Shown: one piece after another, positions 54,790 through 64,000 of the stretch | Position numbering within the stretch: the first letter of the stretch is position 1 | How the letters are laid out: every line of letters starts with the position of its first letter | Origin: Nostoc sp. 106C | Lineage (GTDB): Bacteria > Cyanobacteriota > Cyanobacteriia > Cyanobacteriales > Nostocaceae | Direction: 5' to 3' | NCBI RefSeq assembly: GCF_002154725.1 | Contig: NZ_MTAW01000219.1 | Coordinates: forward strand, 61,802 to 125,801 | DNA: 64,000 nucleotides | Notes under the pieces: model-generated | What the model was told of the DNA's origin: nothing | Seen by the model: only the letters and a program-made list of their open reading frames with translations | Database searches by the model: none | Position numbers and translations under genes: made by a program

Positions 54790-55968
54790 ATGTCGCAACC
54801 CCTTTCTCCTCCCATAAGCAAACCTTCTAATCCTCACTTCTCCTCTGGCCCTTGTGCAAAGCGCCCCGGTTGGTCTGTTTCTAAACTGGAAAACGCCTGT
54901 GTTGGTCGTTCCCATCGTTCCAAGGATGGCAAAGCCAAATTAGCAGCAGTCATTGAGCGTTCTAAGAAAATCCTGGGTATTCCTGCTGATTACCGCTTGG
55001 GTATTGTTCCAGCTTCTGATACTGGTGCAGTAGAGATGGCTTTGTGGTCACTGTTAGGACACAAACCCCTTGATATCCTCGCCTGGGAAAGTTTTGGTCA
55101 GGAATGGGTAAAAGATGTCACAGACGAGTTAAAGTTACCAGATTCTCGCCTGATTAAAGCACCCTATGGCAATTTGCCAGATTTAGACTCTGTTGATTTT
55201 AGTCATGATGTGGTTTTTTTGTGGAATGGTACAACTTCAGGTGTCAGAGTCCCAAATGGCGATTGGATCAAAAATGACCGCCAAGGACTGACTATTTGCG
55301 ATGCTACATCCGCAGTATTTGCGATGGACATACCCTGGGATAAAATAGATGTGCTGACTTACTCGTGGCAAAAAGTATTGGGTGGGGAAGCACAGCATGG
55401 AGTCATTGTACTTTCACCCCGTGCTGTAGAACGCCTCGAAAGCTATAAACCAGCTTGGCCTATACCTAAACTCTTTCGCTTGACACAAAAAGGTAAGCTA
55501 ATTGAAGGTATTTTTCAAGGAGATACCATCAACACCCCATCAATGTTGTGTGTAGAAGATGCCCTTGATGGATTAAGTTGGGCAGAAAGTATTGGTGGGC
55601 TTCCTGGCTTAATTAGCCGTAGTGAAGCCAATCTAAGTGCGATCGCAAAATGGGTAGAGCAAAGCAATTGGGCAGATTTTTTGGCAGAAAAACCAGAAAT
55701 TCGTTCCTGTACTTCCATCTGCTTGAAGATCATTGATTCTTGGTTCACCAGCCAGAGTCCAGAAGCGCAAGCAAAATGTGCTACCCAATTAGCAAAACTG
55801 TTGGAAAAAGAAAAAGTTGCTTATGATATTGCAGCCTATCGTGCTGCACCACCAGGATTGCGAATTTGGGGGGGAGCAACCGTTGAAACCGCAGATATTG
55901 AAGCGCTGCTTCCTTGGTTAGACTGGGCTTACAATACCGTTAAAGCTGAGTTGATTGCTGTGGTTTAA
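54790..55968 (+). CDS. serC: Phosphoserine aminotransferase, class-V type 2
   Basis: A 392-residue PLP enzyme from ATG 54790 ([20 protein letters not shown]); a TTG six codons upstream is also open. Motifs: [65 protein letters not shown] substrate loop, [14 protein letters not shown], and PLP-Lys in [14 protein letters not shown]. It converts 3-phosphohydroxypyruvate and glutamate to phosphoserine in serine synthesis. It follows the alphaproteobacterial/Methanosarcina-type subgroup and not E. coli SerC. The leader at 54660-54789 shows no riboswitch I can identify. Confidence 0.9.
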   Translation: MSQPLSPPISKPSNPHFSSGPCAKRPGWSVSKLENACVGRSHRSKDGKAKLAAVIERSKKILGIPADYRLGIVPASDTGAVEMALWSLLGHKPLDILAWESFGQEWVKDVTDELKLPDSRLIKAPYGNLPDLDSVDFSHDVVFLWNGTTSGVRVPNGDWIKNDRQGLTICDATSAVFAMDIPWDKIDVLTYSWQKVLGGEAQHGVIVLSPRAVERLESYKPAWPIPKLFRLTQKGKLIEGIFQGDTINTPSMLCVEDALDGLSWAESIGGLPGLISRSEANLSAIAKWVEQSNWADFLAEKPEIRSCTSICLKIIDSWFTSQSPEAQAKCATQLAKLLEKEKVAYDIAAYRAAPPGLRIWGGATVETADIEALLPWLDWAYNTVKAELIAVV

Positions 55969-56644
55969 CTTAAGTGAGCTATCGATACATTAGACTGCCT
56001 TGAAAATAAGGCAGGAAGCAGGAGGCAGGAGGCAGGAGGAAAAGACATTTTCATTGTTCCTTGTGAGTTGCACTCATGAAGTCTCTTGCAAAAATGCGAA
56101 TCAGCAAAAAAGGAACCACAGATTTAGACACGAAGTGGCTTCCCGCAGGGTACACAGATAAACACAGATAAATATCTGTGTTCATACCATTTCACTTTAA
56201 TCATGATACAAATACGTGGATAGGGGTTTAGCAATGCTCATACGTGTCAACTTAAGCTAAAACGCTTACCCCACAAGCGTTTTACCCCTCCCCTTGGCAA
56301 GGGGAGGGGTAGTTTTGGTTTTAGACAAAACTGGGGTGGGGTGACGCAGATCTTGATGGAACGTGAGAAAACGCAAAATCACACCTTGATAAAGGTTTCG
56401 CGTTAAGTTGACAGCAATGCGCACTGCTTCATCGCTACGCGTCTACGGCGGAAGCGCCACTCCTACTTCTCTGTGTGTTTATCTGTGGTTTGATATTCAA
56501 AAAATTTACTTGTGCAATTAATGACACAATTTTATTGCAAATAGACCTTCGCCGTTGGACCTGGCCCATCCCACCTGAGAATAAATTCCCAGGCTAATAG
56601 CTCATTCAGGCTTTTGCTAATCAGCGCAGGCTTTTTGGTAGACA
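55969..56644. other. Repeat-rich intergenic region
   Basis: 676 bp, no gene. 56010-56036: GGCAGGA heptamers. 56150-56190: repeated CACAGATAAA with a small ATCTGTGTT inversion. 56284-56310: perfect GC-rich hairpin with arms ACCCCTCCCC/GGGGAGGGGT around TTGGCAA, the same class as in ileS. 56430-56460: CTACGCGTCTACGGCGGAAG repeat, related to one at 24241-24266. Confidence 0.75.
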
Positions 56645-56983
56645 TTAGGGTTCAATTAACTTAAAGCCCCAAGGTTTGAGAGCTGCTACAGCTAGTTCTG
56701 GGTCTACACCTTCATAAGCCTCCCATTCCAACGGGTGCTCTTTAGGATGTCCGTCACCGATATTACCTGCAACTTTGATGATCGGACAGTTTGCTATACG
56801 ATGGCGCTCCAAGCCTTTTGGAAGTGCTAGTCGGATTTTGCGACCAACAAACTTGGCTGTACTTGACTTAGCTACAGATTCACGAACTAAACAGATATCA
56901 CCAGCAGTCCCCCAAGTCGTTGGGTAGATGTGGAGGAACGATATATAGGTTTCTGGTTTGATGGATCTTTTGAGAACTTGCAT
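56645..56983 (-). CDS. Hypothetical protein
   Basis: A 112-residue protein with no signal, membrane segment or known motif. Segments: ETYISFLHIYPTTWGTAGDI, RKIRLALPKGLERHRIANCP, IIKVAGNIGDGHPKEHPLEW. The balanced composition and regular codon use suggest a real protein. It stands alone, opposite to serC and 218 nt from the next gene on its strand. Not recognised. Confidence 0.55.
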   Translation of the reverse strand: MQVLKRSIKPETYISFLHIYPTTWGTAGDICLVRESVAKSSTAKFVGRKIRLALPKGLERHRIANCPIIKVAGNIGDGHPKEHPLEWEAYEGVDPELAVAALKPWGFKLIEP

Positions 56984-57201
56984 TATCTGTAATCTTTAAA
57001 CTTTGAGTAAAAAATCATCTGAATATTTTCTCCCCTGCCTCCCCTGTTTATCCTAACTGGATTAGGCTGGGTTGAGCTTCAGTAAAACCTAAAAATTAAA
57101 AGCTCACCCTGTTACCCTTGGGTAAATCTTTCTCTTTTGTTAGTAAAGAGACTGATGTTCAGTAGAACAGGATGAGGTTTTCAAGGTTTTTGGCTAATTG
57201 G

Positions 57202-59724
57202 TTAAAACACGATAATTGCCCACATACTAACTCCTAGACTAATGGCTGCTAGATGTTGCCAAAGCAGGGTTTTTAGAGGTTGGCGCGCAATTTTTTGAGT
57301 TAACACTATTGTTAATAGTACAGAAAATATGAGAATGCTACCTTGCAAAAAGGCAATTACAGCTGGATGCGCTACCAATACAGGTAACTGCTCACCATGC
57401 AAACCAAAGGTAGCAAAAGCCACAGGTAAAATGCGTCCTCCTTCCCCTAAGCCTAAACGCAGATAGTGGGCTAAGTTAGCCCCCAACACCAATGGTAAAT
57501 AACCGTAGGCAAGCTCAATAAATGCTTTGGGCTTGCGGCCAAAATTTAATAGCTGCATTAAGCCATAAGCTGCAAAGGGGATCGCGACTGGGATGAGCAA
57601 AGCTAGCAGCGATAATCCTAAGTGCTGCCAAAAAACAGTTAAATCCAGGTTTAGACCAAACCAAGCTTGCAATTCGGGCAAACGATGCAGATATACACCA
57701 CCTAACAGTAAAAATAACAGTGCAACTTCATAGCTGCGGGGTACATGAGTTGTCCATAATTCAATTCCTGGGGGACGCAAGTTAAACTCAACGGAACGAT
57801 GAGGACAGGCTTTTAGGCAAGTCATGCACAATACGCAATCTCTGTTATCTTCTAACTGGGCTGGGTGTGAGTACAAAGGACAACCATTAGTTTCCATCCC
57901 TTCGCCTTTTTGCGGCCCGCCTTTGTAACATTGATAAGTCGTGCAAGTGGCGGAACAGATACCTTGCTGGGCGCGGAGTTCAGTCATTGAGAGCTTGGCA
58001 AATAAACCATTCATGCCGCCAATCGGACAAAGATAACGACACCAAAACCGCCGTTCAAAAATCGCAGAGAAGATCATTGCCCCGGCGGTGATTAATAATA
58101 GCAAGCAAGCGGAGAGGTAAGCTGTATTTTCTAAGTGCCACAGTTCTTCCCATAAGAAGATCAGGGTAAATAACCCAAATAAAAACCAGCCGCCCCATTT
58201 CTCAGCTTCCTCCCTCGGCCAGCGTTTAAGTTTTCTTGGAAACAACCAAAGAGATAATTTTTGCGTAATTTCACCGTAAATCATGAAGGGGCAGACTGAA
58301 CACCAGATCCGCCCTAAAAAGGGAAAGAGAAATAGAAAGAATGGCCACCACCAAGCCCAAAATAGATTTAAAGCAAAATTGCGATCGCGTGTTTGTGGAC
58401 CAATAAATAACACGCCTACCAAAAAAGCAAAGGCTGCAAAGGTAAAACCATAATTAATGCGATCGGGCCACCAGTCACTACGCAAAAATCGCCGCAATCG
58501 CGGATACGCATTTAATAAATTAACGCGAAATTGCTTTTTCTTCGGTTCCGCCGACCAAAAAATTTCTTCTGTTAATTCTTTTCCTTCTCCCACCTGAACG
58601 ATCGCCCGTTCTACCAAGTTCTTCAATTCCTTGAGATTGCCAGGGAAATCGTAAGCTTGCAAGCGACGCAAGGCTTCGGGGGTAATATGCGGTTTCGCTA
58701 GCCCGCGCGCGCGGCTGTAGAGACTGGTGTAATATTCCACCTGGGCATTAATATCAGCTTTGCGTACCCGTAGCGGTGGCACTTTAATCACATGCCCAAC
58801 ACAGCGTTCGATCATGGACTGAGTTTTTTCAGAGACAATTAAGATCCTGGCTCTACTGGTACGAGGTTCAGCTTTTGGTTCTCCAGGGCGAGTTACAGGA
58901 GTATATGTATCTGTTTGAACTAGCTGCGCTACAGCTGGTAATAACTCTGGGGGCAGTTCTTGGATATTATTCAGAACTAAAGTACCTTCCCCCAACCATT
59001 CTAAAAGTCCAGGTTTACCGCCAGCGCGACCAAATAAATCTGCACCACTGGTTTGGAGAATCCCGCAATTAACTTTAATAATTGGTTCTCGCCGCTTGGG
59101 GGAACTAAAGTGAATTAGAGCCGCGATATTATCTTTTTCTAAACCTGGCTCGCCAAAGATTTCTACTGAAAGGCGATCGCTTGCTGCTTCGCGAATTTGC
59201 TCCCGCAGACGCACCGCATAACGACTTGTACCGACAATTCCCCGTTGCGCTTTAGTGACTAAATATGGACGTAAGGCTAAAGCGCGTTCTTGTTGGTAGC
59301 TTAAAGCAGATGTCGCCTCAGCCAATTCTTGCGCCAATACCCGTGAAACAGCCTGATTAATTTCTGGGTATTGAGTAGCTAAGGTGCGAAATTTGTCAGC
59401 TGGTGTAACCCATAAATGACATTCGTTGAGAGTAGTAATTGTAAATGGCGTCAACTCATCTAACAGTAATTCTTTGAGATTAATGACTTCTCCAGGAAGG
59501 AATCCACGGGGTAAGGCTGAGTTGGTTTTGCTAGTCTCGCTTTCTAAATGTCCATCTTGAACAATGTAAACTGCTTCTGGCTGAATACCTTCGCTCACTA
59601 GGGTGCTACCTTCTGGCACAACTTGTAGTTCCATAACTTGAGCGATCGCCTCTAAAACCGCAGGCGAGAGAATTCCTAAAGGTGTGCGTTCTTGTAGCCA
59701 AATCACTGTATCTGGAGATGTCAT
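57202..59724 (-). CDS. cNMP-binding / degenerate sigma54-type AAA+ / polyferredoxin membrane fusion
   Basis: An 840-residue protein. Residues 1-150: a CRP-like cyclic-nucleotide fold (VVPEGSTLVSEGIQPEAVYI). About 160-400: an enhancer-binding-protein AAA+ domain with altered sites: Walker A is GEPGLEKD, the GAFTGA loop is missing after ADLFGRAGGK, and Walker B is LVLNNIQELP instead of LDEIGELP. The R-fingers and DFPGNLKELKNLVERA helix remain. About 420-840: six or more membrane helices with NapH/CcoG-like motifs GRIWCSVCPFMIYGEITQ and WCRYLCPIGGMNGLFAKLSM, a Cys cluster (CSATCTTYQCYKGG), and a 4Fe-4S ferredoxin motif CVLCMTCLKACPHR. It looks like a membrane electron-transfer protein with a built-in sensory head. 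Cyanobacteria lack sigma54, so normal transcription activation is unlikely. Confidence 0.88.
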   Translation of the reverse strand: MTSPDTVIWLQERTPLGILSPAVLEAIAQVMELQVVPEGSTLVSEGIQPEAVYIVQDGHLESETSKTNSALPRGFLPGEVINLKELLLDELTPFTITTLNECHLWVTPADKFRTLATQYPEINQAVSRVLAQELAEATSALSYQQERALALRPYLVTKAQRGIVGTSRYAVRLREQIREAASDRLSVEIFGEPGLEKDNIAALIHFSSPKRREPIIKVNCGILQTSGADLFGRAGGKPGLLEWLGEGTLVLNNIQELPPELLPAVAQLVQTDTYTPVTRPGEPKAEPRTSRARILIVSEKTQSMIERCVGHVIKVPPLRVRKADINAQVEYYTSLYSRARGLAKPHITPEALRRLQAYDFPGNLKELKNLVERAIVQVGEGKELTEEIFWSAEPKKKQFRVNLLNAYPRLRRFLRSDWWPDRINYGFTFAAFAFLVGVLFIGPQTRDRNFALNLFWAWWWPFFLFLFPFLGRIWCSVCPFMIYGEITQKLSLWLFPRKLKRWPREEAEKWGGWFLFGLFTLIFLWEELWHLENTAYLSACLLLLITAGAMIFSAIFERRFWCRYLCPIGGMNGLFAKLSMTELRAQQGICSATCTTYQCYKGGPQKGEGMETNGCPLYSHPAQLEDNRDCVLCMTCLKACPHRSVEFNLRPPGIELWTTHVPRSYEVALLFLLLGGVYLHRLPELQAWFGLNLDLTVFWQHLGLSLLALLIPVAIPFAAYGLMQLLNFGRKPKAFIELAYGYLPLVLGANLAHYLRLGLGEGGRILPVAFATFGLHGEQLPVLVAHPAVIAFLQGSILIFSVLLTIVLTQKIARQPLKTLLWQHLAAISLGVSMWAIIVF

Positions 59725-59787
59725 TATCGGTTCTCCGTGCAGGCTGGTTGCTGTATAAAAGGAATTATCCCTGATTATGGCTGCGTA

Positions 59788-59880
59788 ATGAGTTTATCTG
59801 ATCTACCTAATCTCTGGGTTCCTTTGGCAATGTTGGGTTTAATTGTAATTGCGGCGGTGTTTTTTAGTCGTAGTGGTTAA
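59788..59880 (+). CDS. Possible 30-residue single-helix membrane protein
   Basis: An ATG at 59788 opens a 30-codon frame: MSLSDLPNLWVPLAMLGLIV followed by IAAVFFSRSG and TAA. It has a short polar N-terminus, one strong membrane helix and a basic end, the style of small photosystem or cytochrome b6f subunits, but it matches none I can name. No clear Shine-Dalgarno sequence. It is divergent from the polyferredoxin gene with 63 nt between the starts. Confidence 0.4.
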   Translation: MSLSDLPNLWVPLAMLGLIVIAAVFFSRSG

Positions 59881-60825
59881 TTTCCCAAGCATTACAGTAA
59901 TACCTTTGCCAATTTACGAGGGTGAGTGATGTATTAACTCCCTTTTATCTGAGGCTTGGCAAAAACAATAAGTCCTAAAAATTCCTTCAAGGTTTTTTCA
60001 GGTATTGCCCGCAGTATAAAGGGTTTGAGAGTTTAAGCTTCCTTGGAAGCTTAAAGCTCATGTATAGATTATTTTGCCAATTTTGCCAAAATTTTTCTAG
60101 GTGCTTATTTTGACAAAGGTATTGATTTATAAAATATTTTTAATACATAATTAACACTTAAAACCAATAACTTAATTTGCTTAAATCTTGTTTTATCTAG
60201 GTATAAAATTTATCGTAAATCTTGCTAAAAAATTAACAGATCAATATTTATCTACCTTTAGATGATCTTTATAAAATTGAATATCTTCTTTATGTTTTTT
60301 ATATAAAAATCAAAAAAAACACTGTTAAAGTCTATCTAAAGCAAGTGACTTTGTAACCTTACCGATTGAGTTAAAAACAAGATTCTGCCAGGGTAATCTT
60401 ATTTAGCTTGTTATACAGCTAGTGCAGAGTAGGGAAAATAAATATTGAGTTAAAAAGGGTTGAACGGCTTGTGAAATAAGCGTTCTATCCTTCGGTATTT
60501 TGTATTCTTGCGCTTGTGTATTTTGAACATCTGCTAACTGCTATAGCAATCCTATTTCAGTTGTGAAAATATATTAATAGTGGCTGTTAACAGTTAGCAG
60601 TCAACGCTCAACAGCCTGTATGCAATTTACAAAATCCTAAACGGACTGCTATATACGACACAGCTTATCTAAGTTGCCAATGATAATTGCATCTATTTAA
60701 GCAAGTATGGCACTTTTCTGGGCAGTTTTACATTTTAGGCTTACAAAGAAAATTTGTAAGTAAAGATTTCGCTACACAACAGCTTGTAAATATTTCGATT
60801 TAAATTAATTAAGGAAATTTAGCAG
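59881..60825. other. AT-rich intergenic region with one hairpin
   Basis: 945 bp, no gene recognised. A strong hairpin at 60032-60055 has arms TTTAAGCTTCC/GGAAGCTTAAA and a 2-nt loop, extended outside by GAG/CTC; it could terminate transcription of the small frame upstream. The rest is AT-rich, with A-runs at 60310-60320. Confidence 0.5.
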
Positions 60826-62475
60826 ATGCTAATTGATAGCCGTAATATATTGACTGACGAAGTAATTAAAACTGAAGTTTGTATTGTAGGTGCTGGACCT
60901 GCGGGAATTACATTAGCACAAGAATTTATTGGTAGAGACTTTCGAGTTTGTCTACTAGAAAGTGGCGACATCGAATTTAATCAAGAAACACAGTCTCTTT
61001 GTGAAGGTGAAACTGTTGGTGATGATTTCCCAGCACTACATGATATCCGTCGTCGTCAGTTTGGTGGGTTAGCAAATGCCTGGTGTATTGATATATATAA
61101 TCAGCAAATCGGTCTGAGATATGCACCATTAGATGAAATAGACTTTGAAAAACGAGATTGGTTGCCATACAGTGGATGGCCTTTTAGTAAATCTCATCTT
61201 AATCCATTCTACGCTCGTGCCCAATCGGTTTGTAAACTTGGAGCTTTTTCTTATGATGCTGAGGCTTGGGAAGATGTTCAATCTCCTCGCCTACTCTTCA
61301 ATAGTGATAGGTTGATTACTAGTATGTTTCAGTTCGGACCTCGCGATATTTTTACTAATGAATATCGCGAGCAAATCAATCATTCTCCTAACATCACGAC
61401 ATATCTGAATGCGAATGTAGTAGAAATTGAAACTGATGAAATAGCTAAGACTGTAACTCGTTTAAGAGTAGCTTCTCTGCATGGTAATAAATTTTGGGTT
61501 GCTGCTAAAGTATTTATTTTAGCTACAGGTGGTATAGAGAATGCACGTCTTTTATTAATATCTAAGCAGATTCAGAAAACCGGATTAGGCAATCAAAACG
61601 ATCTAGTTGGTAGATTCTTTATGGATCATCCCTTAATATTTTCGGGGATACTTTTTCCTCGGAATCGTAAAATCTTCAATTCGATGGCTTTATATGATTT
61701 ACGTTTAGTGAATAATGTAGCAGTCATGGGAAAACTTGCCATTACTTCCCAAGTTATGCGCCGTGAAAAATTGCTAAATATGAGTGGATTGCTCTTTCCT
61801 AGACATAAAGAATTTAGAACGGTAGCCAAGACTTCTCTGAAACTATTACTCTCTTCTCTTCAGCATAGGGAAATACCCAAAGAGGTTTGTAAACATTTAA
61901 GCAATGTAATTATGAACTTCGATAGTCTTTTAGCTTACTGGTACAAATATCACCTAAAGAAGCAACCTTTGTTCCCTAATTTAAGTCAGGGAGGATGGTC
62001 ATCTCTACCAGGTAACGAGCGGAGATTTGTCAAGTTTGAAATCGTTAGTCAAACTGAACAAGCTCCAAATCCTGATAATCGAGTAACGCTGAGTAGTAAG
62101 ATTGACAGACTTGGGTGCCAGCAAGCGCAGTTAACATGGCATTGGACTGATACAGACATTACCAGTATCAGGCGATCGCAAGCAATATTTGCACAGGAGT
62201 TTGCTCAAGCAGGACTGGGTAACTTCCATATTGAACTCAATGGAGATTTGCCGGAACTTCTATCTGCCAGCACCCATCATAATATGGGAACAACCCGTAT
62301 GCATATTGATCCTAAACAGGGCGTTGTAGATGCAAATTGTCAGGTTCATGATATCTCTAATTTATTCATAGCAGGTAGCTCCGTTTTCCCTACAGGAGGC
62401 TATGCTAATCCCACTTTGACTATTGTTGCTCTAGCAATTCGACTAGCCGATCATATCAAAGCTCAGTTTCAATAG
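60826..62475 (+). CDS. GMC-family FAD oxidoreductase
   Basis: A 549-residue flavoprotein: FAD fold EVCIVGAGPAGITLAQEFIG, VCLLESGD, the GMC-type loop RRRQFGGLANAWCIDI, FILATGGIENARLLLISKQ, VGRFFMDHPLIFSG and C-terminal THHNMGTTRMHIDPKQGVVD ... FPTGGYANPTLTIVALA. AAGGAAA lies 9 nt before the ATG. Such enzymes oxidise alcohols, often of sugars or sterols; the HHNMGTTRM block belongs to a branch found near polysaccharide genes. A GT2 gene follows 247 nt downstream on the same strand, so a role in modifying a surface glycan is plausible but unproven. Confidence 0.9.
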   Translation: MLIDSRNILTDEVIKTEVCIVGAGPAGITLAQEFIGRDFRVCLLESGDIEFNQETQSLCEGETVGDDFPALHDIRRRQFGGLANAWCIDIYNQQIGLRYAPLDEIDFEKRDWLPYSGWPFSKSHLNPFYARAQSVCKLGAFSYDAEAWEDVQSPRLLFNSDRLITSMFQFGPRDIFTNEYREQINHSPNITTYLNANVVEIETDEIAKTVTRLRVASLHGNKFWVAAKVFILATGGIENARLLLISKQIQKTGLGNQNDLVGRFFMDHPLIFSGILFPRNRKIFNSMALYDLRLVNNVAVMGKLAITSQVMRREKLLNMSGLLFPRHKEFRTVAKTSLKLLLSSLQHREIPKEVCKHLSNVIMNFDSLLAYWYKYHLKKQPLFPNLSQGGWSSLPGNERRFVKFEIVSQTEQAPNPDNRVTLSSKIDRLGCQQAQLTWHWTDTDITSIRRSQAIFAQEFAQAGLGNFHIELNGDLPELLSASTHHNMGTTRMHIDPKQGVVDANCQVHDISNLFIAGSSVFPTGGYANPTLTIVALAIRLADHIKAQFQ

Positions 62476-62722
62476 AGAACTGCTGATAAATATTATTTTG
62501 AGGAAAGCGAAGCATACAGTCAGTAGCTAAGATGCTTGCTGATAATTGGTTGTTCATTTTGAATTTTTAATTATTTATTTACTATCTCATCCAATACTAC
62601 TTAGTTAAGAATTTTTAACTCAGAATTTGGTTTGAGAAACCAGGTAAAGGTTTTTTCTTTTACTTTTCTCCTTGACCGACAAGTATTGCTATTTAATTCC
62701 TCTCTAAATAGATACCAAAAAC

Positions 62723-63670
62723 ATGCACAAACTACTAACTATTGCTATCCCTACATTCAATCGCGCTTACTTTTTAGAACAGCAGCTAACTTGGTTAGCT
62801 AAAGCTATTAAAGGTTTTGAACATGAATGTGAAATCATCATTTCTGATAATTGTTCAACAGACAATACCCAAGCAGTCATTCAAAAATGGCAGCATACTT
62901 TCAGCGACACAATATTTAAATCAAATAGACATAGCCATAATTTAGGTGTGATGCCTAACATAGCTTACTGTTTCCAAGCTGCTACAAGTGAATATGTCTG
63001 GGTGATTGGTGATGATGATCCAATTCAAGACAGAACTCTTGGTTATGTGATAAATAACCTGAAAGAACACCAAGATTTAGCATTATTAATTCTGAATTTT
63101 TCTTGGCTATACGTAGAAACTGGACAAATAGCTACTGAACGCTGTTTTACTATTGACAACGAAGAAATCCAGTCTGATGGCAAAGCCATAATTGAAAAGT
63201 GTTTGCAAGAAAATTTCTCTGGTCTAGCTTTTATGACTGCCCAAGTATACCGAAAAACAGCAGTTCAACAGTCATTGCAACAGTGGTCAGCTAGTGTGAA
63301 TAATAGAGAAGCACAAGTATATTGGACGGCATTTTGTGCTACTCAAGGCAGTGTAAAAGTTACTAAAGATATTTATTTACAATATGCTTGTGGGATGAAT
63401 TCTGTACCTGAATCTAAACTATGGTTTAGAATGCGTTACGCAGATTTGCCTACAGTTTACGCCAAACTGATAGAAATAGGTTATGGAAGAAAATTTTGTA
63501 GAGAATTAATTCTCCAACACTTTGCAGAAAATAATTGGCAGGTGATTTTAGGAGCTTTAAGGCGATGGCCTGTGATTACATTAAATATACTTATTCCCTA
63601 CTTAAGTTTAGTAGGATTGTCTGCTTGGGATATGCATATTTCAAGCAAGTTAGTAGACAATAGAGTTTAA
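62723..63670 (+). CDS. Family 2 glycosyltransferase
   Basis: A 315-residue GT-A protein: TIAIPTFNRAYFLEQQLTWL, EIIISDNCSTDNTQAVIQKW (nucleotide site), YVWVIGDDDPIQDRTLGYVI (metal-binding Asp cluster) and a helical C-terminus. The NCSTDNT form resembles transferases such as abequosyltransferase-like rhamnosyl/abequosyl enzymes. It should act in the cytoplasm on a lipid-linked or protein acceptor. It lies behind the GMC oxidoreductase and may belong to a cell-surface glycan cluster that continues beyond the window. Confidence 0.92.
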   Translation: MHKLLTIAIPTFNRAYFLEQQLTWLAKAIKGFEHECEIIISDNCSTDNTQAVIQKWQHTFSDTIFKSNRHSHNLGVMPNIAYCFQAATSEYVWVIGDDDPIQDRTLGYVINNLKEHQDLALLILNFSWLYVETGQIATERCFTIDNEEIQSDGKAIIEKCLQENFSGLAFMTAQVYRKTAVQQSLQQWSASVNNREAQVYWTAFCATQGSVKVTKDIYLQYACGMNSVPESKLWFRMRYADLPTVYAKLIEIGYGRKFCRELILQHFAENNWQVILGALRRWPVITLNILIPYLSLVGLSAWDMHISSKLVDNRV

Positions 63671-64000
63671 GCTGAACTTCCCCCTTTGACAAAATTCGTG
63701 TGCAATGCATAGCAAGGGTTGCAAGGATTTTGATTCAGGGTTTACTGGGTACAAATTAATGAAACACCAAGTAAATCTAAAGCCCTTTGTTGCACTTTTG
63801 TAGGTTCGGTAATTTTGTCAAAAATCAAATTAGCTCCTTTAAAAGTAGATTGATTCAAAACAGGCTTTTGAGGCCTATTTAGTACATTTGCACAGGGGTA
63901 AGTTCAGTTTAAGAGTGTTCCAAACAATAAATGATCCAAAACCTGTCATTGCGAATGAAGCAAAGCGGAATGAAGCAATCGCAGAGTTTGAGATTGCTTC
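63671..64000. repeat. Intergenic end of window with a truncated inverted repeat
   Basis: 330 bp without a gene. From 63945 to the edge runs a second copy of the inner repeat seen at 42764-42850 (GTCATTGCGAATGAAGCAAA ... GCAATCGCAGAGTTTGAGAT), cut by the window end. The outer GGGAGCATCCC ends are absent here. Confidence 0.75.

Noticed and set aside
57202..59724. Sigma54-dependent transcription activator
   Set aside because: The GAFTGA loop and Walker B acids are missing, no DNA-binding HTH is present, and the C-terminal half is a membrane iron-sulfur protein.
1..64000. tRNA or rRNA genes
   Set aside because: No T-arm/anticodon-arm pattern or rRNA core sequence was found by eye; a covariance-model scan could still reveal a missed tRNA.

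Overview
The window reads as chromosome of a filamentous cyanobacterium, most likely order Nostocales. GCGATCGC (HIP1) octamers are dense, intergenic regions carry heptanucleotide repeats and GC-rich palindromes, and the gene set includes an ARTO-type terminal oxidase, a Ycf66-like protein, an NDH-2 enzyme and a terminal NRPS module. No rRNA, tRNA or CRISPR array was recognised.

Layout. 1-3.2 kb: 3' part of an NRPS gene (end of a C domain, then A, PCP and TE). 3.2-4.0 kb: decayed coding debris. 4.0-15.7 kb: one co-directional block with visibly higher GC than its surroundings. It holds two tandem pentameric ligand-gated ion channel-like proteins, then a complete Wsp-type chemosensory cluster in the order CheW, MCP, CheR-TPR, MCP, CheW with a Cys-rich N-terminus, CheA-REC, CheB. 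The WspR-type diguanylate cyclase that normally closes such clusters is missing; in its place lie a degenerate direct-repeat array (15.73-15.97 kb), a broken ISKra4-family transposase and a 195-bp MITE with a perfect 10-bp target duplication. 16.9-25.8 kb: ordinary genes (CIA30/NmrA protein, Ser/Thr kinase beside a Ycf66-like protein, HugZ-like protein, hydrolase) plus a GmrSD-like DUF262/HNH nuclease and a Uma2 nuclease. 26-29.3 kb: a transketolase divergent from a DeoR-type regulator, with a candidate operator pair between them. 30-33 kb: secreted small protein and two glycosyltransferases. 33.5-37.1 kb: a ParB-like protein coupled to a nuclease-domain/ParA fusion, with a second ParA divergent. 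37.2-40.1 kb: ileS with an in-frame palindromic repeat insertion. 40.2-43.2 kb: repeat-rich DNA around an NDH-2 gene. 43.3-46.8 kb: ctaCDE oxidase whose subunit II lacks the CuA ligands. 47.5-56 kb: GH15 glucoamylase, pyruvate-oxidase-like enzyme, lipoprotein, CDF transporter, AAC(6')-like acetyltransferase, SerC-type aminotransferase. 57.2-59.7 kb: a cNMP-binding/degenerate AAA+/polyferredoxin membrane fusion. 60.8-63.7 kb: GMC oxidoreductase and a glycosyltransferase. The right edge cuts a widespread palindromic repeat.

The best candidates for something undescribed are (i) ion channels next to a Wsp-like chemosensory array in a probably transferred island, (ii) the nuclease-ParA/ParB-like pair, and (iii) the degenerate enhancer-binding-protein/polyferredoxin fusion. 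All functional statements come from reading motifs by eye; no database search was run.
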